64,000 nt of DNA, taken from the NCBI RefSeq assembly GCF_003591485.1, contig NZ_QZCF01000002.1:62001-126000 (forward strand), given 5' to 3'. The notes below the pieces were generated by a model. That model saw only the letters and a list, made by a program, of their open reading frames with translations, had not been told where the DNA came from and did not search any database. Of the stretch, positions 35,501 to 44,917 are shown one piece after another. Numbering within the stretch: the first letter of the stretch is position 1; each line of letters opens with the position of its first letter. Source of the DNA: Paenibacillus sp. 1011MAR3C5 (lineage in GTDB: Bacteria; Bacillota; Bacilli; Paenibacillales; Paenibacillaceae). The translations under genes were made by a program, and so were the position numbers.

Positions 35501-36264
35501 TCGACCTTGGCGGCAATTCCATTCTGCTTATGCAGCTGCACAGCAAGCTGGAGAAGGAGTTTGGGTGGGGACTCGGCATCGTTGACTTGTTTACCTACTC
35601 TACCATTTATAAGCTTGCTCAATGGATTGAGAGCCGGAATGCCATCTATGACGAATCGATGTTTGGAGGCTATCAGACGCTGCCGGATCGTTTTTTTATC
35701 CGCAATCCGCAGGCAAGCGGCCATGGCTCCATTCGCTACCATGTGCAGGGTGAGCTCTGCAGGCATGTCCGGTCTATTGCGGAGGAAGACAACGTTACGG
35801 CGGTCGATGTTATCGCGTCTGTCTTCGCTTATCTATTCGCTGTCGGAAGCGGAAGGAACGCTGCCGTTCTACAAGTACTGATGGTTGACGCGGAACAGGT
35901 GTCGCCGTGGCAAGTGGAGCTGGATGCCATATCCGGCTTCCCGGATCTGTTTGCGGCTATCGGCAAGCTGAGAGATGCTGGCGATTCGGCCCGCTATCCG
36001 ATTAGCAGGGCGGGTGAGGTTGCTGTGATGAAGGACGAGCTGGAGATCCTGCCGCTAATCGGCAGAGGCGAGATTCATGCGAATGCAGCCCTGCTGGATA
36101 AGTACGAGATTGTCATTGCTATGGAAGAAGAGGCGTCTGCCAATCAGCTAACTGTTCATATGAAATTTAATGATAGGCGTATAAGGAAAGAAGCTGTCCA
36201 AGAGATGGCAAGCCAAAGTGTCGACGTGCTCCGCCAATTGACGGAAAGCCGCATTTTATCATAA
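32521..36264 (+). CDS. NRPS module C-A-T with a truncated condensation-like C-terminus, basic amino acid predicted
   Basis: 1247 residues. Condensation domain (about 15-440, HHILFDG at 147-153), adenylation domain (about 465-935, YTSGSTGRPKG, YNTYGPTE, YKTGDIG, NGKTDKK), carrier protein (LGGNS, Ser1000), and a last ~200 residues. The pocket residues by eye are D-Q-E-S-I-G-T-V-C-K. Glu at the third place and the S-I-G-x-V-C pattern resemble the Lys code of bacitracin synthetase, so Lys or a similar diamino acid is predicted. The C-terminal piece looks like the second half of a condensation domain and lacks HHxxxDG, so it may be a docking or structural piece towards the PKS. GGAGGG lies before the ATG. 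Confidence 0.9.
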   Translation: MTEKRLDRANVEDMLGLTPTQEGLLFHYASGAHQEDYVQQLTVRFTGECRMDRLQAAWKEVIRRNEMLRTVFRYEKLERPVQIVLKQAQTPIKVVDLSAWPSAERELRVQEERECERRNMPDLETAPLRVTLCKLADSEGVMIVTWHHILFDGWSNGILLKELLQAYRVLSRGESSQELAGKTRFKEFVKWHQSRDRDAQRIYWQRELADWTERTAVPEPVADAADRAGEGPYRRKLPQAEAEAIMQFAQSREVTLAALLYGAWGLLLSRYSRTDDVVFGTTVSGRVPQIRGIEEMVGLFINTIPLRIQCGSDLSVDRYIRSINDGLKRREDYETTALVDIATYSGFNQREPLFDTIVVLENYPLDMKLMQDDLLKIERYEMTEKTHYGITVGIQAFEGIELEIAYDASRYSEAFIDRMAGHYMQLIRGMTGGTERSIGMIDMITEEERNEILHQFNREIAPAFTEPVHLLFERQACKTPGRVAVLSSGSKLTYGELNDKANRMAAELRRRGAAAGERVAILMERDDQLIAAMLGVLKSGAAYVPIDNAYAPERIGQILQDSGARLLLTAPDVAERYGYRDRCLNPMEISFQGDESRSKDDESPASSDPAYILYTSGSTGRPKGVVVEHGNLLAYVQAFQHEFKLTEEDGFLQQASCSFDQFVEEMYPVLLAGGRLVMADKLDVLDPLRLEKIIGDGGVTVVSCSPLLLNELNKQDGWEGVRIFISGGDVLKQEYYANLIKNAAVYNTYGPTEATVCATYHRCSCETRSFVPIGKPIWNYRVYVLNAAGHLQPIGLSGEICIGGEGVARGYLNRPELTAGSFVEDPFLAGGRLYKTGDIGKWLPDGSIQFLGRADEQIKIRGYRVEPGDVEHHLLAHPSVEDAIVLTVDDAYGQKALAAYIETTGETVPFIEELRDYLEARLPAYMVPSYFYVIPEVPRTVNGKTDKKALTGIARPLDRRPQDNLPLSEAEENIRRVWQEVLKLEDVGLHDHFFDLGGNSILLMQLHSKLEKEFGWGLGIVDLFTYSTIYKLAQWIESRNAIYDESMFGGYQTLPDRFFIRNPQASGHGSIRYHVQGELCRHVRSIAEEDNVTAVDVIASVFAYLFAVGSGRNAAVLQVLMVDAEQVSPWQVELDAISGFPDLFAAIGKLRDAGDSARYPISRAGEVAVMKDELEILPLIGRGEIHANAALLDKYEIVIAMEEEASANQLTVHMKFNDRRIRKEAVQEMASQSVDVLRQLTESRILS

Positions 36265-36279
36265 AGGGAGGGATGGAGG

Positions 36280-37554
36280 ATGAGAAAGCTTTTATTGGTT
36301 TTTCCGGGACAGGGCTCCCAATATGTCGGGATGGGAAAATCGCTGTTCGACCGCTATCCGTCCGCCAGAGCAGCCATCGAGGAAGGCAGCGACGTGCTAG
36401 GATTCGATTTGCGCAAGCTGATGCATGAAGGCGATCCCGAGGAGCTTACCCGCACGGAGAATGCGCAGCCCGCGCTGCTTGCTGCAAGCGTCGCGGCATT
36501 CCGGGTCTATATGGAAGAAATCGGCGTTGCGCCCCTCTATGCGGCAGGCCATAGCCTGGGAGAGTTCTCGGCACTGACATGCGCAGGAGCGTTAAACTAT
36601 GCGGATGCCCTGCGCCTGGTCAGACGGCGGGGTCAGCTTATGAAGGAGGCGGCAGCCGAGGGCACTGGCACGATGTGTGCGATTATCGGCCTAAGCGTCA
36701 CGACGGTGAAAGCCGCATGCTTGAAGGAATCGGCAGGGACGAATGAAAGCGTGGCAATCTCCAATCTGAATTCACCGGACCAAATCGTCATATCCGGCCA
36801 CGGTGCCGCAGTCGAGCGTGTTGCGAATCAATTAGAGCAGGAGGGCGGCCGCATCGCATATTTGAATGTAAGCGCACCGTTCCACAGCGCTCTGATGAAG
36901 CCGGCTTCCATCCAGTTCGAGGAGGAGCTGCGCGCCTATCGCTTCGGAAGCTTCAAGTGGCCGGTAATCTCCAATGTGACGGCTAAGCCTTATGAGTCTC
37001 CTGTAGAGATTGCCAGCCATTTATCTGCTCAATTAACAGCGCCGGTCAGATGGGCAGAGTCCATGCAATTGTTGTCCCGGATGGGCATCTCGGCGGCTGT
37101 GGAGCTCGGTGCGAAGAACGTACTGACCAGATTGATGAAGCCTAACGTGCCGACGATCACGTGCTACACGTTGGAAAATGACGGCGATATCGGAACGGTG
37201 CGGGAGCAGCTGTCAGCGGAGATCGCGCAGCAGCATCGTACGAACGCCAGACATAATGTGGTGACCCTGTGCGTAGCTGCGGCAGTATGCACGCGCAATC
37301 GCAATGACAGCTTGGCTGAATATGAGCAAGGCTTTATCGAGCCGTATCGCCGTCTGCAGCAGCTTCAGGAGCAGCTGGATGAAGCGGGTGAAGGCTCGAT
37401 GCCTTCACCGCAGCAATCCGAGGAAGCCTTAACCCTGCTGAAAGGAATGCTGGAGACGAAGAAGGTGCCGGAGGCAGAGCGGCGGGAGAGATTCCGAACC
37501 ATTCTGATGAAGTCGGGGACGGAGCAGCTTTATTCCCAATATGCATCCGTTTGA
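36280..37554 (+). CDS. free-standing malonyl-CoA acyltransferase (trans-AT)
   Basis: 424 residues. FPGQGSQYVGMG at the N-terminus and the nucleophile motif GHSLGE (Ser92) define a FabD-type acyltransferase; the later SAPFHSALM supplies the catalytic His. The first ~310 residues are the enzyme. About 110 extra helical residues at the C-terminus are not part of the usual FabD fold and may dock to the PKS. Neither PKS protein has a built-in AT, so this enzyme must load malonate onto both ACPs, defining the line as trans-AT. It follows the NRPS by 15 bases. Confidence 0.92.
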   Translation: MRKLLLVFPGQGSQYVGMGKSLFDRYPSARAAIEEGSDVLGFDLRKLMHEGDPEELTRTENAQPALLAASVAAFRVYMEEIGVAPLYAAGHSLGEFSALTCAGALNYADALRLVRRRGQLMKEAAAEGTGTMCAIIGLSVTTVKAACLKESAGTNESVAISNLNSPDQIVISGHGAAVERVANQLEQEGGRIAYLNVSAPFHSALMKPASIQFEEELRAYRFGSFKWPVISNVTAKPYESPVEIASHLSAQLTAPVRWAESMQLLSRMGISAAVELGAKNVLTRLMKPNVPTITCYTLENDGDIGTVREQLSAEIAQQHRTNARHNVVTLCVAAAVCTRNRNDSLAEYEQGFIEPYRRLQQLQEQLDEAGEGSMPSPQQSEEALTLLKGMLETKKVPEAERRERFRTILMKSGTEQLYSQYASV

Positions 37555-37591
37555 TGCGCAGGAAAGCCCAAACATGCGGAGGTGAAGGGAT

Positions 37592-40500
37592 ATGGATTTC
37601 GGTTCGATCAAGCTTAACGATGCTCCATTGCAATCATCCGGCGATGTCACCTTCGAAGACGTGTCGCAGTCGGACATTGCGATTATCGGCATCTCTCTAA
37701 AGCTTCCTCTGGCAGACACGGTCTGGCAGTTCGCGGACAATCTTCGGGCAGGGCTGGACTGTGTCAGGCCGATCCCCTCCTCGCGCCGGAACGACATGGA
37801 CCGTTACTTTCGCTGGATCGGAAAGGCGGAGAATGAAATTCCGTACGGCGAAGCGGCCTTTTTGGACGAGGTGGACAAGTTCGACTACCGATTCTTCAAG
37901 CTGTCGCCCAAGGAAGCAAGCTTGCTTGATCCTAACCAGCGATTGTTTCTGCAGACAGCCTGGAGTGCGATAGAGGATGCGGGCTACAGCGGCGAGAAGC
38001 TGAAGGAAAGCCGTACCGGCGTTTATATCGGCTATGGCTCGGATTCGGAATACAAAAAAATGATTCAAGATGTTGAACCGGACAATATGTCGCTTGCGAT
38101 GACCGGCAACGTTCGCTCCATTATTGCGAGCCGCTTGTCTTATTTGCTTGATTTAAGAGGGCCGAGCCTGCTCGTCGATACAACATGCTCGTCGTCGCTG
38201 GTCGCGGTACATCTGGCTTGTCAGGCTATACGCAACGGTGAATGCGACATGGTGATTGCCGGTGGCATTCAGCTTCATCTGGTCCCGCTGCGGGAGGCGG
38301 AGGTCGGCATCGAATCGACGACCTCGCGTGCCAGAACATTCGACAACAGCTCGGATGGAACGGGAACGGGCGAAGGCGTTGTGGCGATTGTATTGAAATC
38401 GCTGGAGAAGGCGAAGGAGGATCGGGATTCAATTTATGCCGTCATCAAATCCAGCGCCATGAATCAGGACGGCAGCTCGGTAGGCATTACTGCGCCGAAT
38501 GTTCAAGCGCAAGAGGCTGTTATCGTAGAGGCCTGGAAGAAGGCGGACGTTGATCCCGCGACAATTGCGTACATCGAGACGCATGGAACCGGGACGAAGC
38601 TGGGCGATCCCATCGAGATCGAAGCCATCCAGCGGGCGTTCCGGAGATATACGGACAATCGCCAATTTTGCGCCGTTGCATCGCTCAAGAGCAATGTCGG
38701 TCATCTCGACAACACGGCAGGAATCGCTGGCTTGGTCAAAGCGGCGCTGGCGCTTCAAGAGAAGCGGATTTATCCCTCTCTGCATTTCGAGAGGCCGAAC
38801 CGCGAGATCGACTTTGCGCAATCGCCCGTATATGTCAATGACCGCTTAATCGATTGGGAGCGTAAGGACGCTCCGCGAAGATGCGGGGTCAGTTCCTTCG
38901 GCATGAGCGGCACCAATTGCCATATCGTACTGGAGGAAGCGCCGGAAGACGGCAATTCTTCATCGGCAATAGCAGAAAGCCGTCAGCCGAGCTTGCTCGT
39001 CTGGTCAGCCCAGACGGAAACCGCACTGAACGGACTTGCAAGAAGCTGCCTGGATTACTTTGACCGCAACCGCAAGCTGGACTTGCAGGATGTCGGTTAT
39101 ACGCTGAGCGTCGGGAGAACGCATTACAAGTACCGGTTAGCCATCCTTGCTTTCAGCATGGAAGAAGCCGCCGAGCTTCTGCGCGAGGCTGGATTGAACG
39201 GCGGTTCGGGACGTGATGGCTCAACCTCTAGACTGCTATCGACAGCGGCTGCGAAGGCCGAGGATGTTGCAGAGCGGGAGGGAAACAGAACCGACGGTTA
39301 TGTCGAACAGCTGCTGCAACGGCATCGTTCGGAAGCCGGCAAGCCGGACGAGAGCCTGCTCCGGGAGCTGGGAGCGGCTTATGTCGGTGGAGGGTTCATT
39401 CCATGGGAGTCGCTGTACGCTGGCAAGAAGCGAAGGCGCGTCCATTTGCCGGCTTATGCCTTTGACCGGGAGCGCTGCTGGCTTGAGATTCCGGAAGCGG
39501 GGCCGAGGCGGAATGCAGCCGATCCGGGCAAGCGTCAGCTGTTCCACCGCCGCGTGTGGGTGGAGCAGCCGATTAAGGCAGTCCATGCCGCAGACATTCC
39601 GCAGACGCTGCTTGTGTTCAAGGATGAGGGCCTTACTGGTGAGGAGATCGTTGATCTTGGCAGAGCCGGGGGATGTCGCGTCATTGAAGTCGGCATAGGG
39701 GAGAGCTATCGGAAGATCAGCGGAGAGTCCTTCCTAATCCATGACGACTATGCCGACTACGCACGGCTGTTCCAAGACCTGAAGGAAGAGCGGGTCGACC
39801 GGATTCTCTATCTCCGCTCGCTCGGAGACCGGACGGAAGCGGAATCGCTTGCCGAGCTGGATAACCAGCTGAACCGGAGCGTATACGGCTTATTCTTCTT
39901 GGCGAAGGCGCTAGCCAATGAGACGCTTGCCGCTCCTGTTGAAGTCATCGCGGCCACCCTGCTAGCGGACGCTGTTTATCGCTCGGAGGAGGGACGAGTA
40001 CTTCCCCACTCCCAGGCGATGATCGGACTTGGGAAGACAGTCGGCTGGGAAAACCGGCAGGTGCGACTGCGGTGCATGGATCTGGATGAAGTGGCGGATG
40101 CAGCCAAGACGATATGGAACGAGTCAGCCTTTGGAAGGAACGACAGCTATGTGACGGCTTATCGGAACGGCATAAGGTACACGGACCGTATTGTGCCGCT
40201 TGAGCCGGGAGAGCTGCCGGCATCGGATATCAAGCTTTCAGAGGATGGCATTTATCTGATCACCGGAGGCATGGGCGGTATCGGTCTTCGAATTGCAAGT
40301 CAGCTCGCTGCCGAAGGAACGGTTCGGCTCGGACTCATCGGGCGTAGCATCTTGCCGCCGCGCGAGACATGGGATGCGATAATTCGGAAGAGAGCGGATG
40401 CCAAGCTAGCGGCATGTCTCCAGACAATCCGGGATATCGAGCTGACGGGCTCGCAAGTGATTCCGATACAGGCTGATGTTGCAGACTATGGCCAATTAGA

Positions 40501-41500
40501 TGCAGCTATCGATAGCATGCGCAGGCAGTATGGACGTATAGCTGGGGTTGTTCATGCAGCAGGCATTTCAGAAGGGAATTTACTCGGGAAGCTTACGCTG
40601 GATGAGTTCAAGCATATTACAGCCTCGAAGATACAGGGCACATGGCTGCTGGACAGGCTGACTAGACAAGATGCCCCGGATTTCTTCGTTCTTTTCTCCT
40701 CTGCCATTACGCTGGTAGGCGGTGTCGGGTCGGGACCTTATACGGCGGGCAATGCTTATCTGGATGCGTATGCGGCTTATCGAAGCCGGTTCGGAAGAAC
40801 GCTTGTATTGAACTGGCCGACTTGGGACGGAATAGGGATGGCGGCAGGCTCCGATACGGAAGAGGACAAAGAGATGTTCCGCCCGCTTGCCCCGCATGAA
40901 GGCGTTAAGGCATTCGGACAGCTGTTGGCCCGCGATTGCAGAGGGATCTATATAGGCGAATGGAATGAACAATCCGGCATGTTCGCCTTGGGTGACTTGC
41001 TGCCGTTCCGCCGGTCGGCTGCTGCCGGTTCTGTTGTCCGAAACGTCCAGCCCGAAGCATCGAGGAATAGAAGGCAAGCGGCTAGCGGAGTTCCCATCCG
41101 GCTGAAGGGCAAGAGGGAGGGCGAATACAGCCAGATCGAACAGCATGTGGCCGGGGCATGGAAGCAAGTGCTGGGTTATGACGAGCTGGATGTCCATGCC
41201 AACTTCTTCGAGATCGGCGGAGATTCCATTCTAATTACGAAGATTCATGCCTTGATCGAGGCGAACTATCCGAACCGTACCACGGTCGCCGACATGTTTT
41301 CTTATCCCACAATTGCCCGGATTTCCGAATACCTGGGCGGTTTGACGGCTAGCGAAGAGCAGAGGGTGACCGATCCAAGCGGCGGGGAGCTTGAGTTCGA
41401 CCGGGAAGTTATGCATATGTTTGAGCGGATTGGTAGAGGCGAGCTGTCCATTGATGACGCGGTAAGCATGTATCATACGCTGGAGGTGGCCAATGGATAA
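37592..41500 (+). CDS. trans-AT polyketide synthase KS-KR-ACP
   Basis: 1302 residues, GGAGG before the ATG. Ketosynthase (about 28-450) with DTTCSSS (Cys199), ETHGTGT and KSNVGHLD, so all three catalytic residues are present. A post-KS linker (about 460-640, ending VHLPAYAFDRERCW) follows, then the structural and catalytic halves of a ketoreductase (about 650-1120): NADPH motif ITGGMGGIG near 890 and FSS...GPYTAGNAYLD with Ser, Tyr and Asn. The LDD motif of B-type reductases is not seen after VVHAAG, suggesting an A-type hydroxyl. ACP (IGGDS, Ser1212) and a C-terminal docking helix end the protein. It has no AT, DH or ER. It should extend the dipeptide by two carbons and reduce the ketone. 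Confidence 0.93.
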   Translation: MDFGSIKLNDAPLQSSGDVTFEDVSQSDIAIIGISLKLPLADTVWQFADNLRAGLDCVRPIPSSRRNDMDRYFRWIGKAENEIPYGEAAFLDEVDKFDYRFFKLSPKEASLLDPNQRLFLQTAWSAIEDAGYSGEKLKESRTGVYIGYGSDSEYKKMIQDVEPDNMSLAMTGNVRSIIASRLSYLLDLRGPSLLVDTTCSSSLVAVHLACQAIRNGECDMVIAGGIQLHLVPLREAEVGIESTTSRARTFDNSSDGTGTGEGVVAIVLKSLEKAKEDRDSIYAVIKSSAMNQDGSSVGITAPNVQAQEAVIVEAWKKADVDPATIAYIETHGTGTKLGDPIEIEAIQRAFRRYTDNRQFCAVASLKSNVGHLDNTAGIAGLVKAALALQEKRIYPSLHFERPNREIDFAQSPVYVNDRLIDWERKDAPRRCGVSSFGMSGTNCHIVLEEAPEDGNSSSAIAESRQPSLLVWSAQTETALNGLARSCLDYFDRNRKLDLQDVGYTLSVGRTHYKYRLAILAFSMEEAAELLREAGLNGGSGRDGSTSRLLSTAAAKAEDVAEREGNRTDGYVEQLLQRHRSEAGKPDESLLRELGAAYVGGGFIPWESLYAGKKRRRVHLPAYAFDRERCWLEIPEAGPRRNAADPGKRQLFHRRVWVEQPIKAVHAADIPQTLLVFKDEGLTGEEIVDLGRAGGCRVIEVGIGESYRKISGESFLIHDDYADYARLFQDLKEERVDRILYLRSLGDRTEAESLAELDNQLNRSVYGLFFLAKALANETLAAPVEVIAATLLADAVYRSEEGRVLPHSQAMIGLGKTVGWENRQVRLRCMDLDEVADAAKTIWNESAFGRNDSYVTAYRNGIRYTDRIVPLEPGELPASDIKLSEDGIYLITGGMGGIGLRIASQLAAEGTVRLGLIGRSILPPRETWDAIIRKRADAKLAACLQTIRDIELTGSQVIPIQADVADYGQLDAAIDSMRRQYGRIAGVVHAAGISEGNLLGKLTLDEFKHITASKIQGTWLLDRLTRQDAPDFFVLFSSAITLVGGVGSGPYTAGNAYLDAYAAYRSRFGRTLVLNWPTWDGIGMAAGSDTEEDKEMFRPLAPHEGVKAFGQLLARDCRGIYIGEWNEQSGMFALGDLLPFRRSAAAGSVVRNVQPEASRNRRQAASGVPIRLKGKREGEYSQIEQHVAGAWKQVLGYDELDVHANFFEIGGDSILITKIHALIEANYPNRTTVADMFSYPTIARISEYLGGLTASEEQRVTDPSGGELEFDREVMHMFERIGRGELSIDDAVSMYHTLEVANG

Positions 41501-44500
41501 CGTCATACGCACGATATTCGAAAGTGTCGGGGCAGGCAAGCTCGACGCCTCAACCGGCCTCGAACTGCTGAAGTCCGTGAAGAAACAACATCCGAAGCCT
41601 TCCAAGGACATTGCGGTCATTGGGCTGGCGCTCAAGATGCCTGGCGCGGACAATCTGGAGCAATTCTGGAGCCATATTGTGAATGGCAGAGACTTGATCC
41701 AGCCCTATCCCGCAGCCAGACAATTCGATTCGGAAGGCTTCATTCGTACATTTACTCATTTGAAGAGAGACAATATCCGGTACAGCTATGGCGGATATCT
41801 GAATCGGGTCGACGGCTTCGACTACAGCTTCTTCAATCTGTCGCCGAAGGAAGCGTCGCTAATGGACCCCAATCAGCGCTTGTTTCTGCAGGCAGCCTGG
41901 GAAGCCATCGAGGATGCGGGCTACGGGGGAAAGAGGATTATGGGCAGCCGTACAGGCATCTATCTCGGATTTGCGGATTGGCCAGTCTACGGGCAGTATG
42001 TCTCCAAAAACTTTCCGTCGCAGATCGGGACCGCAAGCGCGGGCAACACCCCTTCCATAATGGCTGGGCGAATCGCGCATATGCTGGATTTGAAGGGCCC
42101 CGCTCTCTTGGTTGATACTGCCTGCTCGTCATCATTGGTTGCGGTTCATCTTGCTTGTACGGCGCTCCGTAACGAGGAATGCGAGATGGCGATCGCAGGC
42201 GGCGTCAAGGTATGTCTGCTGCCGGTGGAGGGGCTTTACGAGATCGGGATCGAATCTTCTGCAGGACGGACGAGCGCGTTCGACGATGATTCCGACGGCA
42301 CAGTATGGGGAGAGGGAACCGTCGCCTTCCTGTTGAAGCCGCTCGCCAAGGCACTTAAGGACGGCGATCCCGTCCATGCCGTCATTAAGGGCAGCGCGAT
42401 GAATCAGGACGGCGCGTCGGTAGGGCTTACAGCTCCGAATGCCGCAGCGCAGGAGAAGCTGCTCCTCCAGGCTTGGCGGGATGCGGATATTGATCCGGAG
42501 ACGATCGCGTACATTGAAGCGCATGGAACGGGAACCAGGTTAGGCGATCCAATAGAAGCTGACGGCATTCGCCGCGCCTTCCGCGCCTTCACCGGCAAGA
42601 GACAATTCTGTGCAATCGGCTCCGTGAAGACGAACGTCGGCCATCTGGACGCGGCTGCCGGGGTAGCCGGGCTGGCGAAAGCGGTAGCGGCTTTGAAATA
42701 CAAGACGCTTCCGCCTACGCTGCACTTCGCAAAGCCGAATCGTAATATCCCGTTCCAGCAATCGCCTCTCTATGTGAACGATCGGGCGCTGGGGTGGGAT
42801 ACGGAGTCGGAGTCTTATCCGAGAAGATGCGGCGTCAGCTCATTCGGCTTCAGCGGCACGAACTGCCATATCGTGCTGGAGGAGGCTCCGGTTGCGGCAG
42901 CGGAGGACATCGCCGGGTACGAGAACGATTTGCCCTATCTGCTGGTGCTGTCAGCCAAAAACAAGACTGCGCTGGAGCAATTGACTGCCGCATATGCGGA
43001 GTCGCTGCAGAAGCAGCATCCAAGCCTTGGCGATGTTTGCTATACGGCCGCGACAGGCAGAGGACATTACAGCAGCCGGCTGGCGATTATCGCGCGAGAT
43101 CTGCCTGAGCTGAGGGAGAAGCTTGCTGGGTTAGCCGATCAAGGCTTGGCAAACGATGAGCGTAGCGGCGTTTATTATGGCGAACACAGGCTTGCCAGCG
43201 CTCACCGGGAAGCGCGCACTCAGGGTGAATTGACGACTGAGGGGCTGCAGCGATTGACTGCCGAAGCCATGGAATGCGTCAACCGGCTAATTGAACGCCG
43301 ATCGTCCGGGATCGAAGAGCTACAGCAGCTCGGCGAGCGCTATTGTCTAGGTGCCGATGTGGATTGGAATCGGGTATATAGCGGAGACATTCGGATGAAG
43401 GCCAGGCTGCCAACCTATCCGTTCCAGGAAGTCAGATGCTGGGTTAAGCCGCTTGGTGAGGATGCAACGGAGAATCCGCTGGCGATCTTACCGGAGCATC
43501 CGCTGTCTGAACCGCTGCAGAAGCTGCGGGCTCTGGCCAAACTGACAGGCAAGCCTGCCGGCGGATATACCGATCTGGAGCACAAGCTCGCTAATGCCTG
43601 GAGCTGCTTGCTTGGAGTCGAGGAGATAGACGTAGACGATACGTTTTTCGCTCTTGGCGGCAACTCCATCCTGGCCATTCAGCTTGAAGTGGAGCTGGAG
43701 AAAGAAGGAATTCTGCTTCAATCGGACGATCTCTACCGCTACCCTACGATTCGGCAGGCCGCACAATGGCTGGGGCAGGGAGCCGCCCAGCCGTTAAGTC
43801 CAGAGCAGCTCCAACAGGAAGAGGCGATGTCAGCGGTAGCGAGCGCAGCGGAGCAGGTGAACACAGATGAATGGACAGCACCTGGGGATCGCGTCATCTT
43901 GCCGCACATGGAGCCGTTCAACGATCTGTATTACCGGAATTGCTTCTATAATTCGCTGTTTCCGGCTGTCCGCCATTTCGGCGGGAGCATCATGCCGTTC
44001 CTGCTTAATGATCTGATCGTATTCGATCGCCCCGGCAGCAGCGGAAGGCCGTTCGGGATTGACTATGTCTCCGTCTTGCCGCTTGATGAGTTGTTCCAGC
44101 TTCAAGGCTTGAACATCATAACGCGGCATGACCATGAGCACATTCTATCCGAGACGATAGAGAGCCTCCGTTCCGGCAAGCCGGTTATCGTATGGGTGGA
44201 CAGCTATTACGAGCCGATTCGCAAGGATACGTACGGGAAGCGTCATGTCGATCATACGCTGCTCATATTCGGCTTCGATGAGGAGCTTCGCCAGTTCCAT
44301 ATTATGGAGCATGACCGGCAAGAAAATCTGTCGTATGCGGCCCGTACTATCGAATACGAGGATCTGGTCCGATCCGCGCTGGGCTTTGCCGAAAACTTCA
44401 AGGACCATCAGAATCGGCCTAGCCATTACTTGCTGGGCCGGGCACAGCCGACTGGCTCAACGGACTTTATTGACGCTGATCCCGAGATTTTTTTTGCAAA

Positions 44501-44906
44501 GACTCAGCTTAAGGGACGCGAGCGGCTGGAGGAAAGCCGGCATGTATTAATGGAGATGGCCGAGTGGGTACGGCATATCGTATCGACTGAGGAGTCGTTT
44601 CACAGGGAAGCAGAGGGCCTGGTAGATTTGTTGAATGACATTATTAATGCAAAGCAAGTCGAACGATACCGGTTAAATGAGGTGTTCGGCGAAAGCGATG
44701 AGCTGGCGCTGGCTTTCTCGAGTATGGTGAGCAGCTGGGAGACGGTGCGCAAAAGCGCCGCCCGGTATATGTACATGCGCAAGTATGAGACTGCGGCTGC
44801 AGAGTCCATCGCGGTTAAGTGGATGGAACTTGCCGGCAGTGAAGGGGATTTCCAGTTACGATTGTTTGCTAGGCTTAGTACGGTGCTCGATAAAGTCAAC
44901 TTATAG
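41493..44906 (+). CDS. PKS KS-ACP fused to a BtrH-type acyltransferase domain
   Basis: 1137 residues; the start overlaps the previous PKS by eight bases. Ketosynthase (about 32-460, DTACSSS with Cys211, EAHGTGT, KTNVGHLD), a linker, an ACP (LGGNS, Ser725), then about 340 residues unlike any standard PKS domain. This last part matches the N-terminal domain family of butirosin protein BtrH: Cys817 in YYRNCFYN at its start, and RHVDHTLLIFGFDEE with His918/His921 after GKPVIVWVDSYY. BtrH moves an acyl chain from a carrier protein to an amine. Fused behind the last ACP it could off-load the chain, replacing a thioesterase. There is no KR, so a beta-keto group is predicted for this step. Confidence 0.88.
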   Translation: MDNVIRTIFESVGAGKLDASTGLELLKSVKKQHPKPSKDIAVIGLALKMPGADNLEQFWSHIVNGRDLIQPYPAARQFDSEGFIRTFTHLKRDNIRYSYGGYLNRVDGFDYSFFNLSPKEASLMDPNQRLFLQAAWEAIEDAGYGGKRIMGSRTGIYLGFADWPVYGQYVSKNFPSQIGTASAGNTPSIMAGRIAHMLDLKGPALLVDTACSSSLVAVHLACTALRNEECEMAIAGGVKVCLLPVEGLYEIGIESSAGRTSAFDDDSDGTVWGEGTVAFLLKPLAKALKDGDPVHAVIKGSAMNQDGASVGLTAPNAAAQEKLLLQAWRDADIDPETIAYIEAHGTGTRLGDPIEADGIRRAFRAFTGKRQFCAIGSVKTNVGHLDAAAGVAGLAKAVAALKYKTLPPTLHFAKPNRNIPFQQSPLYVNDRALGWDTESESYPRRCGVSSFGFSGTNCHIVLEEAPVAAAEDIAGYENDLPYLLVLSAKNKTALEQLTAAYAESLQKQHPSLGDVCYTAATGRGHYSSRLAIIARDLPELREKLAGLADQGLANDERSGVYYGEHRLASAHREARTQGELTTEGLQRLTAEAMECVNRLIERRSSGIEELQQLGERYCLGADVDWNRVYSGDIRMKARLPTYPFQEVRCWVKPLGEDATENPLAILPEHPLSEPLQKLRALAKLTGKPAGGYTDLEHKLANAWSCLLGVEEIDVDDTFFALGGNSILAIQLEVELEKEGILLQSDDLYRYPTIRQAAQWLGQGAAQPLSPEQLQQEEAMSAVASAAEQVNTDEWTAPGDRVILPHMEPFNDLYYRNCFYNSLFPAVRHFGGSIMPFLLNDLIVFDRPGSSGRPFGIDYVSVLPLDELFQLQGLNIITRHDHEHILSETIESLRSGKPVIVWVDSYYEPIRKDTYGKRHVDHTLLIFGFDEELRQFHIMEHDRQENLSYAARTIEYEDLVRSALGFAENFKDHQNRPSHYLLGRAQPTGSTDFIDADPEIFFAKTQLKGRERLEESRHVLMEMAEWVRHIVSTEESFHREAEGLVDLLNDIINAKQVERYRLNEVFGESDELALAFSSMVSSWETVRKSAARYMYMRKYETAAAESIAVKWMELAGSEGDFQLRLFARLSTVLDKVNL

Positions 44907-44917
44907 GAGGAACAGAT

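Noticed and set aside
37592-44906. Built-in acyltransferase domains in the two PKS proteins
   Set aside because: No GHSxGE motif occurs in either protein; the only one is in the separate gene at 36280.
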